64,000 nucleotides of DNA from an uncultured Litoreibacter sp. (GCA_947501685.1 CANMWQ010000003.1:186001-250000), one strand, 5' to 3'; positions 20,761 through 30,375 are shown, counted from the stretch's first letter. The notes: a model not told the origin generated them from the sequence alone. Numbers and translations are program-made.

Positions 20761-20805
20761 ATTTCGTTGCAAATGAAATGATTTTCGTTTCATTTGCAAC
20801 GAAAT
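20761..20805. promoter_or_regulatory. Perfect 18-bp inverted repeat, likely operator for the cluster MarR regulator
   Basis: ATTTCGTTGCAAATGAAA-tgattttcg-TTTCATTTGCAACGAAAT in the divergent intergenic region; each arm is itself a near-palindrome TTTC-N9-GAAA. Confidence 0.75.
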
Positions 20806-20908
20806 AATATTTGCATCTACCGCAGGGAGGCGCGGTCCATGACACCGACACCACAATTTACCTTTCTCGACGCCCACCGTCGCCCGAACAATAAGTGAGC
20901 TTGATTCA

Positions 20909-21979
20909 ATGACACAGGCGACGACTATGGCAACAGTTTTCAAAATTCAGGCGGGCGGCGCTGAAGAGTTCCTCGGCGGCAAAGGTTTGCGCTTGGGCGA
21001 GCTGGTTTCCATGGGCTGCTCCGTCCCCAAAGGCTTCACCGTCACCGCAGGTGTGCTCGACGCTGTGATCGCAGCCACCGACCTGAACACTGTGATCGAC
21101 GCCGCTTTGGCCGAGGTCGATCCTAAAGACGACGCATCCTGCGACGCCGCCGCCCTGAAAATTTCCGACGCGATTTGCAGCACGCAGCTTCCCGCAGAGA
21201 TCGAAGCCGACATCACGACCGCCTATGAGCAGCTCTGCTACGAGACACGCACCCTCACCTTGCAGGTGGCGGTGCGCTCTTCTGCGGTTGGGGAAGACGC
21301 GAAAGACGCAAGCTTTGCCGGTCAGTTTGAAACCTATCTTGGCGTGTCCGGCACGGATGCTGTCATCGCGCATATCAAACGGGTCTGGGCCAGCCTCTAT
21401 AATGCCCGCGCCATCCAATACCGTGCGCGCAACGGCCTTGGCCTGCATGGCCAAATGGCGGTTGTGGTGCTGGAACTTGTCAATGCCCGCGCGGCTGGCG
21501 TGGCCTTCTCCGCAGACCCGCTGACCGGAAAACGCGACCGTGTCGTGATTGAAGGCAATTGGGGGTTCGGCGAGTCGGTCGTGCAAGGTGTCGTGACGCC
21601 GGACCGCGCGACGGTTGATAAGGCCGATCTGCGGGTGCTGGATTATGCGGTCGCCGAGAAAGTCATCGTGTCGGTCTATGAGCCCGACCAGCGCCTTGTC
21701 GTCGAAATCCCGATGCCCGCGCTCTTCCGCTCCGAGCCCGTCCTGAATGACGAAGAGATCACCGCCATTGCAAAAGCCGTGCGCGAGGTCGAGGAAACTG
21801 CAGGCTACCCGATTGATGTGGAATGGGTCATCCCGCTGCACCGCCAGGCCGGTGACGCCCCTGTTCTGGTGCAGGTGCGCCCGATCACAACCCTCCCCGA
21901 GGAAGAAAAAGCGCCCGCCGCGGCGTGGAACCCCGCTGCCTATGCCAGCAAATACGCGTTTGGACAGAAGAATGGCTGA
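20909..21979 (+). CDS. PEP/pyruvate-binding (PPDK N-terminal ATP-grasp-type) dikinase subunit, stand-alone
   Basis: GGKGLRLGELVSMG, VAVRSSAVGEDAKDASFAGQFETYLGV, VEWVI..PVLVQVRPITTL; 356 aa with no swivel or TIM-barrel domain. Confidence 0.9.
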   Translation: MTQATTMATVFKIQAGGAEEFLGGKGLRLGELVSMGCSVPKGFTVTAGVLDAVIAATDLNTVIDAALAEVDPKDDASCDAAALKISDAICSTQLPAEIEADITTAYEQLCYETRTLTLQVAVRSSAVGEDAKDASFAGQFETYLGVSGTDAVIAHIKRVWASLYNARAIQYRARNGLGLHGQMAVVVLELVNARAAGVAFSADPLTGKRDRVVIEGNWGFGESVVQGVVTPDRATVDKADLRVLDYAVAEKVIVSVYEPDQRLVVEIPMPALFRSEPVLNDEEITAIAKAVREVEETAGYPIDVEWVIPLHRQAGDAPVLVQVRPITTLPEEEKAPAAAWNPAAYASKYAFGQKNG

Positions 21980-23582
21980 GCGGGTTTTTGATTATGTTGT
22001 CGTTGGGGCGGGCTCTGCCGGGGCCACCTTGGCCGCGCGTTTGTCGGAAGACCCATCCGTCAGCGTCTGCCTGATCGAGGCCGGGCCAAAGGATCAACAT
22101 CCCGCCATCGCAATTCCGCTGGGTTTGATCTGGCTCTCCAAGCACCCAAAGCTGAACTGGCTTTACAGCTCCACCACGCAAGAGGCCCTGGGCGGGCGCA
22201 AAATCTCCGTGCCTCGCGGCAAGGTGTTGGGCGGCTCGTCTGCCATCAACGGAATGATCTATATTCGCGGTCAGGCCGAGGATTACGACGCATGGGCCGC
22301 GCAGGGCTGCACGGGCTGGGGTTTTGAAGATGTGCTGCCCTATTTCAAGAAATCCGAGACCAACACCGCTGTCGATGTTGACGCAGAGTTTCACGGCACC
22401 GCAGGCCCGCTGACCGTAGAGCGTTTGAAAGACCCAAGCCCGATGGATGCGGTTTTCGTTGAGGCGGCCAATGAGCTGCAATTCCGCGCCAACTCCGATT
22501 TCAACGGTGAAACGCAGGAAGGCGTCGGCGTCTATCAGGTCACACAGGATGCAGGTCGGCGCATGAGCAGCGCACGGGCGTTCCTGACCGGAGCACGCAA
22601 GCGCGCGAACCTGACAATCCTGACGGAGACCTCCGTTGAAACATTAGAAGTCGAGAATTCCCGCGTGACGGCCGTCTCCCTGACAGGGGACGCGTCGGAC
22701 AAGCTGCGCGCCAATCTCGAAGTGATCCTCTGCGCCGGGGCCATCGGCTCCCCGGAGATTTTGCTCAAATCGGGCATTGGCCCGGCCGCGCAACTGCAAG
22801 CCGCAGGTCTACGGGTCGTGCATGATCTGCCCGGCGTTGGCCAGAACCTGCAAGAGCATGTCGATTGCATGGTGATCTGCAAAACCAAATCTTCCGCACC
22901 TTACGGCATCTCGCTGGCCGCCTTGCCGCGTCTTGGGCTCGACGGCATCAAATATCTGGTGGCGCGGCGCGGAATGCTGGCGTCGAACATGGTCGAGGCC
23001 GGTGGCTTTGTCCGCTCCGCCCCCGATGTTGAGACGCCAGATCTGCAATTCCATTTTATCCCCGGTCGCAAAAGCCATCGTGGCCGGATGATCGAATGGG
23101 GTCATGGCGTGTCGCTGCATGCCTGCGTGTTGCGCCCCAAAAGCCGTGGGTCGGTCAGCCTCGACGACCACGCCGCGTTGCAAATTGATCTGGGCCTGCT
23201 GACCCATGAAGACGATCTCCAACTGCTGACAAAAGGCGTAAAGCTGGCCCGCGATATCCTGCACCAGTCGCCGTTTGCGCCTTACGGGCTGGAAGAAATT
23301 CTGCCGGGCCAAGACACGGCTGACGCAGAGCTGAAAAGCTTCGTGCGCGCCAATGCCCGCACCGTCTATCACCCCGTCGGCACCTGCGCGATGGGCCATG
23401 GGCCAGAGGCCGTCACGGCCCCTGATCTCAAAGTCCACGGCCTGTCCAACCTGCGCGTCGTCGATGCCTCCATCATGCCCACCATCATTAGCGGCAACAC
23501 CAATGCACCTACAATCATGATCGCTGAAAAAGCAGCCGATCTTATTGCGAAAAACCGTACCCAATTCTCATCTGCGGCCTAG
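21972..23582 (+). CDS. GMC-family FAD oxidoreductase (alcohol/choline dehydrogenase-like)
   Basis: DYVVVGAGSAGATLAARLSEDPSVSVCLIEAG; GKVLGGSSAINGMIYIRGQAEDYD; C-terminal VVDASIMPTIISGNTNAPTIMIAEKAAD; start overlaps previous gene by 8 bp. Confidence 0.95.
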   Translation: MAERVFDYVVVGAGSAGATLAARLSEDPSVSVCLIEAGPKDQHPAIAIPLGLIWLSKHPKLNWLYSSTTQEALGGRKISVPRGKVLGGSSAINGMIYIRGQAEDYDAWAAQGCTGWGFEDVLPYFKKSETNTAVDVDAEFHGTAGPLTVERLKDPSPMDAVFVEAANELQFRANSDFNGETQEGVGVYQVTQDAGRRMSSARAFLTGARKRANLTILTETSVETLEVENSRVTAVSLTGDASDKLRANLEVILCAGAIGSPEILLKSGIGPAAQLQAAGLRVVHDLPGVGQNLQEHVDCMVICKTKSSAPYGISLAALPRLGLDGIKYLVARRGMLASNMVEAGGFVRSAPDVETPDLQFHFIPGRKSHRGRMIEWGHGVSLHACVLRPKSRGSVSLDDHAALQIDLGLLTHEDDLQLLTKGVKLARDILHQSPFAPYGLEEILPGQDTADAELKSFVRANARTVYHPVGTCAMGHGPEAVTAPDLKVHGLSNLRVVDASIMPTIISGNTNAPTIMIAEKAADLIAKNRTQFSSAA

Positions 23583-23613
23583 GGCCTGCGACGACATCAA
23601 GAAGGAACACCCC

Positions 23614-23925
23614 ATGAAAAAGATTTTTACCCCCCTCGCCCCCATGATCATCGGCCTGATTGCTCTGCCAACGGCCAGCTTCTCGGAAAGCGGCGCCCTG
23701 TCGCAGGCCTGTGCAATCAACGTGGGATGGGTCGGAACACCAGCCATCGTACAGAGCGGCTCTGACGCCCTGGCCTCCGCCGACAGTTCATTGGCAACGC
23801 GCTTGGTCGCAGCCGCCTCCGCCGACATGGCACTGGAGCAAGAGGGCGAGGCACAGCCACAACGCATAGCAGCCAAGGCCTGCGGCGTCAGCGCCGCCGA
23901 CCCCTACCAGCTTGCACAAAACTAA
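23614..23925 (+). CDS. Small exported protein of unknown function (103 aa)
   Basis: ATG with RBS AAGGA; N-terminal signal peptide MKKIFTPLAPMIIGLIALPTASF; mature part about 80 aa with two Cys. Confidence 0.65.
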   Translation: MKKIFTPLAPMIIGLIALPTASFSESGALSQACAINVGWVGTPAIVQSGSDALASADSSLATRLVAAASADMALEQEGEAQPQRIAAKACGVSAADPYQLAQN

Positions 23926-24018
23926 CGGCAACACGCAATCTCATCTGTCGCAGCCATAAGGCACGACATCTATCTGCGGCCTCAGGCCGAACGCTAAAAA
24001 AACGGGAGGAACAGTTTC

Positions 24019-25260
24019 ATGAAGATATACTTTGCAACATTCGCACTCATCGCCCCCATCGCGGTGGTCGCCGCTATGGTGCCAACAGTTGGCCTTGCCG
24101 ATGGCCATGCGGCACCGGCTGTCTGTGGGACGGGCGAGGCCGCAACCGGTGAGCCCATCCGCATCGGCGCCATTGTCGGCCAGACCGGACCTGCTGACTT
24201 TTCGTCAGCGGCCAAATCCGCTGCAGCCGTGTTTGCCTGTGTGAACGCAAATGGCGGCATTGATGGCCGCCCGATCGAATATCTCATCGAAGACGACGCG
24301 TGGAACCCCGAAAACGCCGCCAACGCGGCCGCGAAACTGGTGACGGATCAGGGCGTAGTGGCCATGGCCGGCTCAACCTCCTTTGTGGAATGCGGCACCA
24401 ATGCGGGCTTCTATAAAGACAACGGCGTCGGCGTCATTGCCGGGGTCGGCGTGCCCCGCGAATGCTTCTTTTCGGAAAACATCGCGCCGATGAATATGGG
24501 CCCACGCCTGTCCACTCTGGGGGCCGCGATTGACGCCTACGAAAACAACGGCGCGCGCAGCTTTGTCTGCATGGCGCCAAATATCCCAAATGTAGGCGGT
24601 TGGTTCTGCGAAGGCCTTGCCGCATGGGGCGCTGACAAGGGCGTGACAGTCGCCAATGTGTTGCACGACCCCGCAACGCTTGATCCGACATCTCTGGTGC
24701 TGCAAGCCATGTCCTCTGACCCTGACGCCATTCTGGTGGCCGAACCGGCCCCGGCGGCGATCCCGATTTTCAATGCCGCCGAAGATCAGGACCTGCTCGA
24801 CGAGGCGCTCTGGCTGGGCCCCACCTCCATCTATGACACCGCCTTCCCGGACGCTGTGGGCGACTATTGGGACGGAGCCGTGCGTGCGCATATCGAGTTC
24901 AACGCGCTCGACAGTGACGGCGAGGACAATCAGGCGTGGCTGAGCATCATGGAAAGCCACGGCCAATCCGGTGATCCGCTCGATAGCTTCAGCCAGGCGG
25001 GCTATCTGTCGGCCAAAGCCATCCTCGGCGTGTTGCGCGACATTGACGGCGACATCACACGCGATGCGGTCCTGGCCGGGCTGAAGAGCATGACGCCGAT
25101 GCAAAGCGATCTGCTATGCGGTGAGTGGGCCTTTGGAGAGGGCGCGCGTCACAACGCAAACCAATCCGGTCGGATTGCGACGGTCAAGGATGGCGCATGG
25201 GAAGTGACCCGTGAGTGCTTCCGCTCTGACGATCCTGAACTTGCTGACATCGCTCAGTAA
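24019..25260 (+). CDS. Branched-chain amino-acid-type ABC transporter substrate-binding protein (Peripla_BP_6)
   Basis: signal peptide; EPIRIGAIVGQTGPADFSSAAKSAAAVFACVNANGGIDGRPIEYLIEDDAWNPENAANAAAKLV. Confidence 0.93.
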   Translation: MKIYFATFALIAPIAVVAAMVPTVGLADGHAAPAVCGTGEAATGEPIRIGAIVGQTGPADFSSAAKSAAAVFACVNANGGIDGRPIEYLIEDDAWNPENAANAAAKLVTDQGVVAMAGSTSFVECGTNAGFYKDNGVGVIAGVGVPRECFFSENIAPMNMGPRLSTLGAAIDAYENNGARSFVCMAPNIPNVGGWFCEGLAAWGADKGVTVANVLHDPATLDPTSLVLQAMSSDPDAILVAEPAPAAIPIFNAAEDQDLLDEALWLGPTSIYDTAFPDAVGDYWDGAVRAHIEFNALDSDGEDNQAWLSIMESHGQSGDPLDSFSQAGYLSAKAILGVLRDIDGDITRDAVLAGLKSMTPMQSDLLCGEWAFGEGARHNANQSGRIATVKDGAWEVTRECFRSDDPELADIAQ

Positions 25261-25280
25261 TCTGACCCCTGAGGACGACA

Positions 25281-26150
25281 ATGCCCGATCTTACTCCCTT
25301 TCTTGTCACAGGCTTTGCTCTCGGCGCGATCTATGCGCTGGCAGGCCTTGGGATTGTCGTCCTCTATCGGGCAACCGGAGAGCTCAACTTCGCCTTCGGC
25401 GCGCTCGCCGCTGCCTCCGCCATGGTCACATGGCAAGCCCATGAATGGGGCCTTCACATTTGGCTGGCCTGTTTCGTCGGCATTGTGACCGCCACCCTCA
25501 TCTCCGCAGCCTACGGCGCGCTTGTCTCCGCCAAGGTCGCGCATCGAACGGATGTGATCAAAGCGGTTGCGACGCTTGGCCTGGCGCTGATCATCTTGGG
25601 CCTCGCCTATTGGATCTGGGGCGACTCGCCCCGCCGTCTGCGCCTGCCGCTGCGCGCCCTGAACACCGAACTGTTCGGCGTCCGGGTCACCGGGGCGCGG
25701 GTGGTTGCCATCGGCTTTTGTCTGGTCGCGGCCATTGGGATCACGGCCCTGCTGACAAAAACCCGCATGGGGCTGCAAATGCGCGCCCTTGCTGACACGC
25801 GTGATCTGTCCGCCCTGATCGGCATTGATGTGGAGCGCGTCACGCTGCTGGCATGGGTCGGCTCGGGCGTTCTTGCCGGGGTCGCGGGTATTCTCTTGGG
25901 CACCCTCGTGCGCCTTGATCCCGGTGTGTTGACCTTCATGGTCGTCCCCTCATTGGCCGCCGCGATCCTCGGAGGGCTTCGCTCGCTCTGGCTCACGCTG
26001 CTGGGCGGTTTGGCCATCGGTATGCTTGAGGCTGTGGCCACACCGTTCCAAACCATTGCGCCCTACCGCTCACTGGCGCCGTTCATCGTGGCAATCGCGG
26101 TCCTGATGGTGCTGCCCGCTGCCGCCTTCCGGTCGGAAAGGGCAAGCTGA
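25281..26150 (+). CDS. Branched-chain-type ABC transporter permease (LivH family)
   Basis: FALGAIYALAGLGIVVLYRATGELNFAFGA; MGLQMRALADTRDLSALIGID. Confidence 0.93.
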   Translation: MPDLTPFLVTGFALGAIYALAGLGIVVLYRATGELNFAFGALAAASAMVTWQAHEWGLHIWLACFVGIVTATLISAAYGALVSAKVAHRTDVIKAVATLGLALIILGLAYWIWGDSPRRLRLPLRALNTELFGVRVTGARVVAIGFCLVAAIGITALLTKTRMGLQMRALADTRDLSALIGIDVERVTLLAWVGSGVLAGVAGILLGTLVRLDPGVLTFMVVPSLAAAILGGLRSLWLTLLGGLAIGMLEAVATPFQTIAPYRSLAPFIVAIAVLMVLPAAAFRSERAS

Positions 26151-27196
26151 TGACCGCCACACATATCCAAGACGTCACCCAGAGCGGCGGCCCGACACAG
26201 CCGGGTTTTGTCAAACGCATGTGGCGCGACAATGCCGGCACGATCATCACGCTCGGCCTGCTGATCACGATTGTCCCGTTCCTGCCGGTCTACTGGATCC
26301 GCGTCTTCACCTCGATGATGGCGGTCGCCGCTGCCGCGCAAGGGGTGGCGATCCTGCATGAGCGGATAGGCCATGTATCTCTCGCGGGCATCGGCATGAT
26401 GGCTGTGGGGGGATGGATCGGGCTGCGCGTCGCGCATGGGCTTGGCCTGCCCTTTGAGATCAATCTGCTTGTCGCCGCCATTGGGGCGGGCGCAATCGGC
26501 GCCTTGCTGGGCCTGCCGGGCATTCGCCATAAGGGTCTGATCTTCGCTCTGGTGACGCTGATGTTTGCCGCTGGCCTGCATGTCGTGGTCAGCTCCGTCG
26601 GCTTCCCCGACGGCGGCAGCGGCTTCTGGGGCCGCGTCTCTGGCAGTCAGGAACGCGCCTTCATGGCCCGCCCTGCCGTCGCGCAGTCGGACCACGCCTA
26701 TTTCATCTACACGACCCTCATTGTCACGCTGGCCTTTGGCCTCACCTATGCCATCCTGAAATCCAGCGCTGGCCGTGCCTGGGCGATGATCCGGGCCGGG
26801 GATGCTGTCGCCAAATCCGCAGGCGTCAACATGAAAGCCGCGCGGTTCAAGGCCTTCTTCCTCGCCGGAGCCCTGAGCGGCATTGGCGGCTGCCTGATGG
26901 CCGGGTCCATCGGTCAACTTGACGGGCGCAGCTTTGACGCGCTGCAATCGCTGCTGCTTTACGGGCTGGTCATCGTCGCGGGGCCGTGGTCGCTGGCGGC
27001 TGCTTTGATTGCGGCATTCCTCTACCGTGTGTTCCCTGCCCTGCTCGACAGCTGGGGCGTTGATGGCGACATTGCGATGATCATTTTCGGGATCGCGCTG
27101 ATCCATGCGATTGTGAACGCGCCGCGTGGCATCGCGGGCCAGTTGCAGGACCTCAGCGCCCTAATCTCCTCGAAATTCGGAGGGGCCGCGAGATGA
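26150..27196 (+). CDS. Branched-chain-type ABC transporter permease (LivM family)
   Basis: LHERIGHVSLAGIGMMAVGGWIG, GRAWAMIRAGDAVAKSAGVNMKAARFKAFFLAGALSGIGG; start overlaps livH stop (TGATG). Confidence 0.93.
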   Translation: MTATHIQDVTQSGGPTQPGFVKRMWRDNAGTIITLGLLITIVPFLPVYWIRVFTSMMAVAAAAQGVAILHERIGHVSLAGIGMMAVGGWIGLRVAHGLGLPFEINLLVAAIGAGAIGALLGLPGIRHKGLIFALVTLMFAAGLHVVVSSVGFPDGGSGFWGRVSGSQERAFMARPAVAQSDHAYFIYTTLIVTLAFGLTYAILKSSAGRAWAMIRAGDAVAKSAGVNMKAARFKAFFLAGALSGIGGCLMAGSIGQLDGRSFDALQSLLLYGLVIVAGPWSLAAALIAAFLYRVFPALLDSWGVDGDIAMIIFGIALIHAIVNAPRGIAGQLQDLSALISSKFGGAAR

Positions 27197-27912
27197 TCGA
27201 GCTCAAAGACATCACCGTCTCCTTTGGTGGGGTCAAGCCTATCTCAGGTCTGACCGTCACGATGGGTGGCCGCATCCAAGGCCTGATCGGGCCAAACGGG
27301 GCGGGCAAAACGACCTTGCTGAATGTGCTGTCGGGTTTCGTGACGCCGGTCAGCGGCTCCATCACGCTGTTTGGCGAGAATTTCGGCCCGGTCCGCGCCG
27401 AGGCGCGTTTGGAAAACGGCATCACTCGGTCTTTCCAGACCCCGCAAGTGGCAGCTGACCTGACGGCGGCTGACAATATTCGCGTCAGCTTCGACAGCCT
27501 TGGCCTGTCACGGGCGGACGCCCATACGCAACTGACGGAGGTGCTGGCACTGACCGGGCTTACCGCGCAGGCAGAGGTCATGGCGGGCGCGCTTGATGGG
27601 TATAGTTTGCGGATGGTCGAAATCGCCCGCTGCCTTGCCGCAAAACCGCGCCTGATCATGCTCGATGAGCCCGCCGCCGGGCTCGCCGCAGATGAGCGCG
27701 CGCGGTTGATGACGCTTCTCAAACGCCTCCCCGATATGGGCGCGCAGGTGTTGATCATCGACCATGATTTTGACCTTATCGGTGATCTTTGCGATCAGGT
27801 TGCGGTTTTGGATTTCGGCAAGCTTGTCGCCAGCGGGCCAACCCAAGAGACCTTGGCCAACCCCAAAGTCCGCGCCGCCTATCTTGGCGAAGACGAGGAG
27901 GACGCCGCATGA
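27193..27912 (+). CDS. Branched-chain-type ABC transporter ATP-binding protein (LivG family)
   Basis: Walker A GPNGAGKTTL; Walker B LIMLDEPAAGL; 4-bp overlap with preceding gene. Confidence 0.95.
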   Translation: MIELKDITVSFGGVKPISGLTVTMGGRIQGLIGPNGAGKTTLLNVLSGFVTPVSGSITLFGENFGPVRAEARLENGITRSFQTPQVAADLTAADNIRVSFDSLGLSRADAHTQLTEVLALTGLTAQAEVMAGALDGYSLRMVEIARCLAAKPRLIMLDEPAAGLAADERARLMTLLKRLPDMGAQVLIIDHDFDLIGDLCDQVAVLDFGKLVASGPTQETLANPKVRAAYLGEDEEDAA

Positions 27913-28631
27913 GCCTGACACTCTCCATCAACAATATCTCGGTTGAGCGCGGCGCGCAGCATGTGCTCGACGATGTGACGCTCAGCGTGAAACAGGGCGA
28001 AATCCTTGCCCTTCTGGGCCCCAATGGCGCGGGCAAAAGCACGCTTGTGTCAACCATCGCGGGCGAGTTGAAACCCGCCTCGGGTCAGGTACTGCTGGGC
28101 GACATGTCTCTGTTGGGCCGCAAGCCGCAACATATTCGCCAGCAAGGCGTCGCGGCAGTTCCTGAAGGCCACCGAGTCCTCAAAACACTGTCGGTCGAGG
28201 ATAATTTGAACGCCGCTGCCAGCTTTTTGCCCCGCAAGGACGCCGGCAATGCTTACGCCCACGCGCTCGATATCTTTCCCGAGCTCAAGGAAAAGCTCGC
28301 GCTGCCCGCCGGGCATCTCTCCGGGGGGCAGCAACAGATGCTGTCACTGGCACAAGCGCTGATGACCAAGCCGAAATTTGTGCTGGCCGACGAGATGTCC
28401 TTCGGCCTTGCCCCCGTCATCGTGCGTCGCCTGATCCCGCTTTTGAAGCGTGTGGCCGAGCAAGGCGTCGGCATTTTGCTGATCGAACAATACACCGCCA
28501 TGGCGCTCGAAATCGCCAATCATGTCGCCGTGCTGAGCCGGGGGCGCGTGATCGCCCAGGATGATGTGGCCCGGTTCCGCGACAACCCCGAAGCGGTGCG
28601 TGATCTTTATATGGACAAGGACGTGGCCTGA
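27909..28631 (+). CDS. Branched-chain-type ABC transporter ATP-binding protein (LivF family)
   Basis: Walker A GPNGAGKST; LSGGQQQMLSLAQALM; 4-bp overlap with livG-like gene. Confidence 0.95.
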   Translation: MSLTLSINNISVERGAQHVLDDVTLSVKQGEILALLGPNGAGKSTLVSTIAGELKPASGQVLLGDMSLLGRKPQHIRQQGVAAVPEGHRVLKTLSVEDNLNAAASFLPRKDAGNAYAHALDIFPELKEKLALPAGHLSGGQQQMLSLAQALMTKPKFVLADEMSFGLAPVIVRRLIPLLKRVAEQGVGILLIEQYTAMALEIANHVAVLSRGRVIAQDDVARFRDNPEAVRDLYMDKDVA

Positions 28632-28653
28632 GGCCGCAGAAGGAGAGATAAGA

Positions 28654-30375
28654 ATGTCGGATATCATTTCCATCGACGAGTTCGTCAATGACCCGGGCTA
28701 TCCCGGTTTCGAAGACCGGTTCTTCAACAGCCCGTGGATCGCGGAGCCTGTGTCCAAATTCCGGGCCGAAGACGTCGAACGCTTCTGGTTCCTTGATTTC
28801 CACTGGCCCAAAGGCACCACCCCGCTGGGGATGAGCTTTTTCGAAGATGGCTACGCCTTCGCCACCCAGCAGGCTGCCACAACCCTGCCGCTGCCGCCCT
28901 CCAACGGTCTGGCCGTGCGCTTCGGCGGCGTGCATGTTTTTGGCGGTGAAAGCCCGCTCAAAAGCGCGTGGGAGCCGGGGTTTCGCGGCATGCGCATCGG
29001 CAATGAGCTGGGCGGCATTCTTGAGCGGTTCAACGAGACATGGGCCAAGCGCGAGGCAGAGCTGACCGCAGGGTTCTCCCATTTCCGCGACTATGACACG
29101 GGCAGTGCCAGCATGGCCGAGATGGCGCAATTTGCGCAAGACGCCCGCGCGTTTCAGAAATTCGCATGGGTCACGCATTTCGGGCTGATGTACCCTCTGC
29201 TGGCCAATTACGCGGGGTTCTATGGTCTGTGCAACGAGCTGAAAATCGCCCCCGGCGAGATCGCGAAATTCCTGCAAGGCGAGAAGACCAAGATCATCGA
29301 AACCGATGTGGCGCTTTGGGGGTTGACCAAACGCGCAACCGAGCTGGGCGTGGCAAACCATATTGTAGGCACTCCGGAACAGATGCGCGCCGGGCTCGCA
29401 ACCGCCGGTCCCAACGGGGCCACATGGCTGGGCGAGTATGACGCGTTCATAAACCAATGGGGCTGGCGCTGCGCGGGCATCGCGGATCCGCTTGAAAAGC
29501 CTTGGATCGAGGATCAACAACAGGTCGTGGGCCTGCTGGAAACCTTCCTGCAAAAGGAAGATGCGCATGATTTTGACGGGGGCCTGACCGCCGCTGCGCA
29601 GGAACGCGATGCCGCTGTGGCCGCGGCCCGCGCGAAGCTGACCCAATCGGAACAAGGTGCCTTTGATCAGGCCTTGGCTGGCTGCCGGATGGCCAATTTC
29701 AGCTGGTGGAACGAAGACCACAACGTTGTCATCGACATGCAGGCCACCATCCCGATGCGCCGTGCCGCCACGGCCATTGCCGAAAAAGCCGGGGCCGACA
29801 GCGCTGATGACGGATGCTTCTTGTTCCACACGGAACTGGTGGAGCTGGCCGAAGGCAAAACCAACTGGAAGGCGTTGAAACCCGTCGTTCAGGATCGCAA
29901 AGACTATTACGAGCACTGGAACAGCCGCCGCAAAGCCATGCCAAAGGTGGTCGGCACCGTGCCCGACAGCGTGCAGGATCCCATCCTCATCGAGATCGTC
30001 GGCCTGCATGACAAATTCCTGGCCGCGCAGCGGGGCGAAATCGGCTCCGAACTGGCGGGCATTCCGGCCTCCAAAGGCGAAGTTACCGGCGTGGCGCGCG
30101 TGATGCATAACGCAGACGAGCTGCATTTGCTGAACCCCGGCGACATTCTGGTCTGTGAGGGCACCGCGCCCTCCTGGACGCCTGCATTTACCAAAATTGG
30201 TGGCTGCGTATGCGACAATGGAGGCACGCTCACCCATGCCTCGATCGTCAGCCGGGAATACGGATTGCCCTGCGTGGTCGGAACGGGCGTTGCCACATCC
30301 GCGATCGAAACCGGCGATATTGTCACCGTCAACGGCACCGATGGTGTCGTTCATATTCAAAAGAAGGCCGCATAA
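28654..30375 (+). CDS. PEP-utilising-enzyme mobile (swivelling phospho-His) subunit with large N-terminal acceptor-type region
   Basis: C-terminal VCEGTAPSWTPAFTKIGGCVCDNGGTLTHASIVSREYGLPCVVGTGVATSAIETGDIVTVNGTDGVV with catalytic His codon at 30235-30237; RBS AGGAGA; no PEP/pyruvate TIM barrel. Confidence 0.9.
   Translation: MSDIISIDEFVNDPGYPGFEDRFFNSPWIAEPVSKFRAEDVERFWFLDFHWPKGTTPLGMSFFEDGYAFATQQAATTLPLPPSNGLAVRFGGVHVFGGESPLKSAWEPGFRGMRIGNELGGILERFNETWAKREAELTAGFSHFRDYDTGSASMAEMAQFAQDARAFQKFAWVTHFGLMYPLLANYAGFYGLCNELKIAPGEIAKFLQGEKTKIIETDVALWGLTKRATELGVANHIVGTPEQMRAGLATAGPNGATWLGEYDAFINQWGWRCAGIADPLEKPWIEDQQQVVGLLETFLQKEDAHDFDGGLTAAAQERDAAVAAARAKLTQSEQGAFDQALAGCRMANFSWWNEDHNVVIDMQATIPMRRAATAIAEKAGADSADDGCFLFHTELVELAEGKTNWKALKPVVQDRKDYYEHWNSRRKAMPKVVGTVPDSVQDPILIEIVGLHDKFLAAQRGEIGSELAGIPASKGEVTGVARVMHNADELHLLNPGDILVCEGTAPSWTPAFTKIGGCVCDNGGTLTHASIVSREYGLPCVVGTGVATSAIETGDIVTVNGTDGVVHIQKKAA

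Noticed and set aside
20906-21841. 311-aa minus-strand ORF opposite the dikinase ATP-binding subunit
   Set aside because: The plus frame has clear PPDK N-terminal motifs; the minus frame has none.
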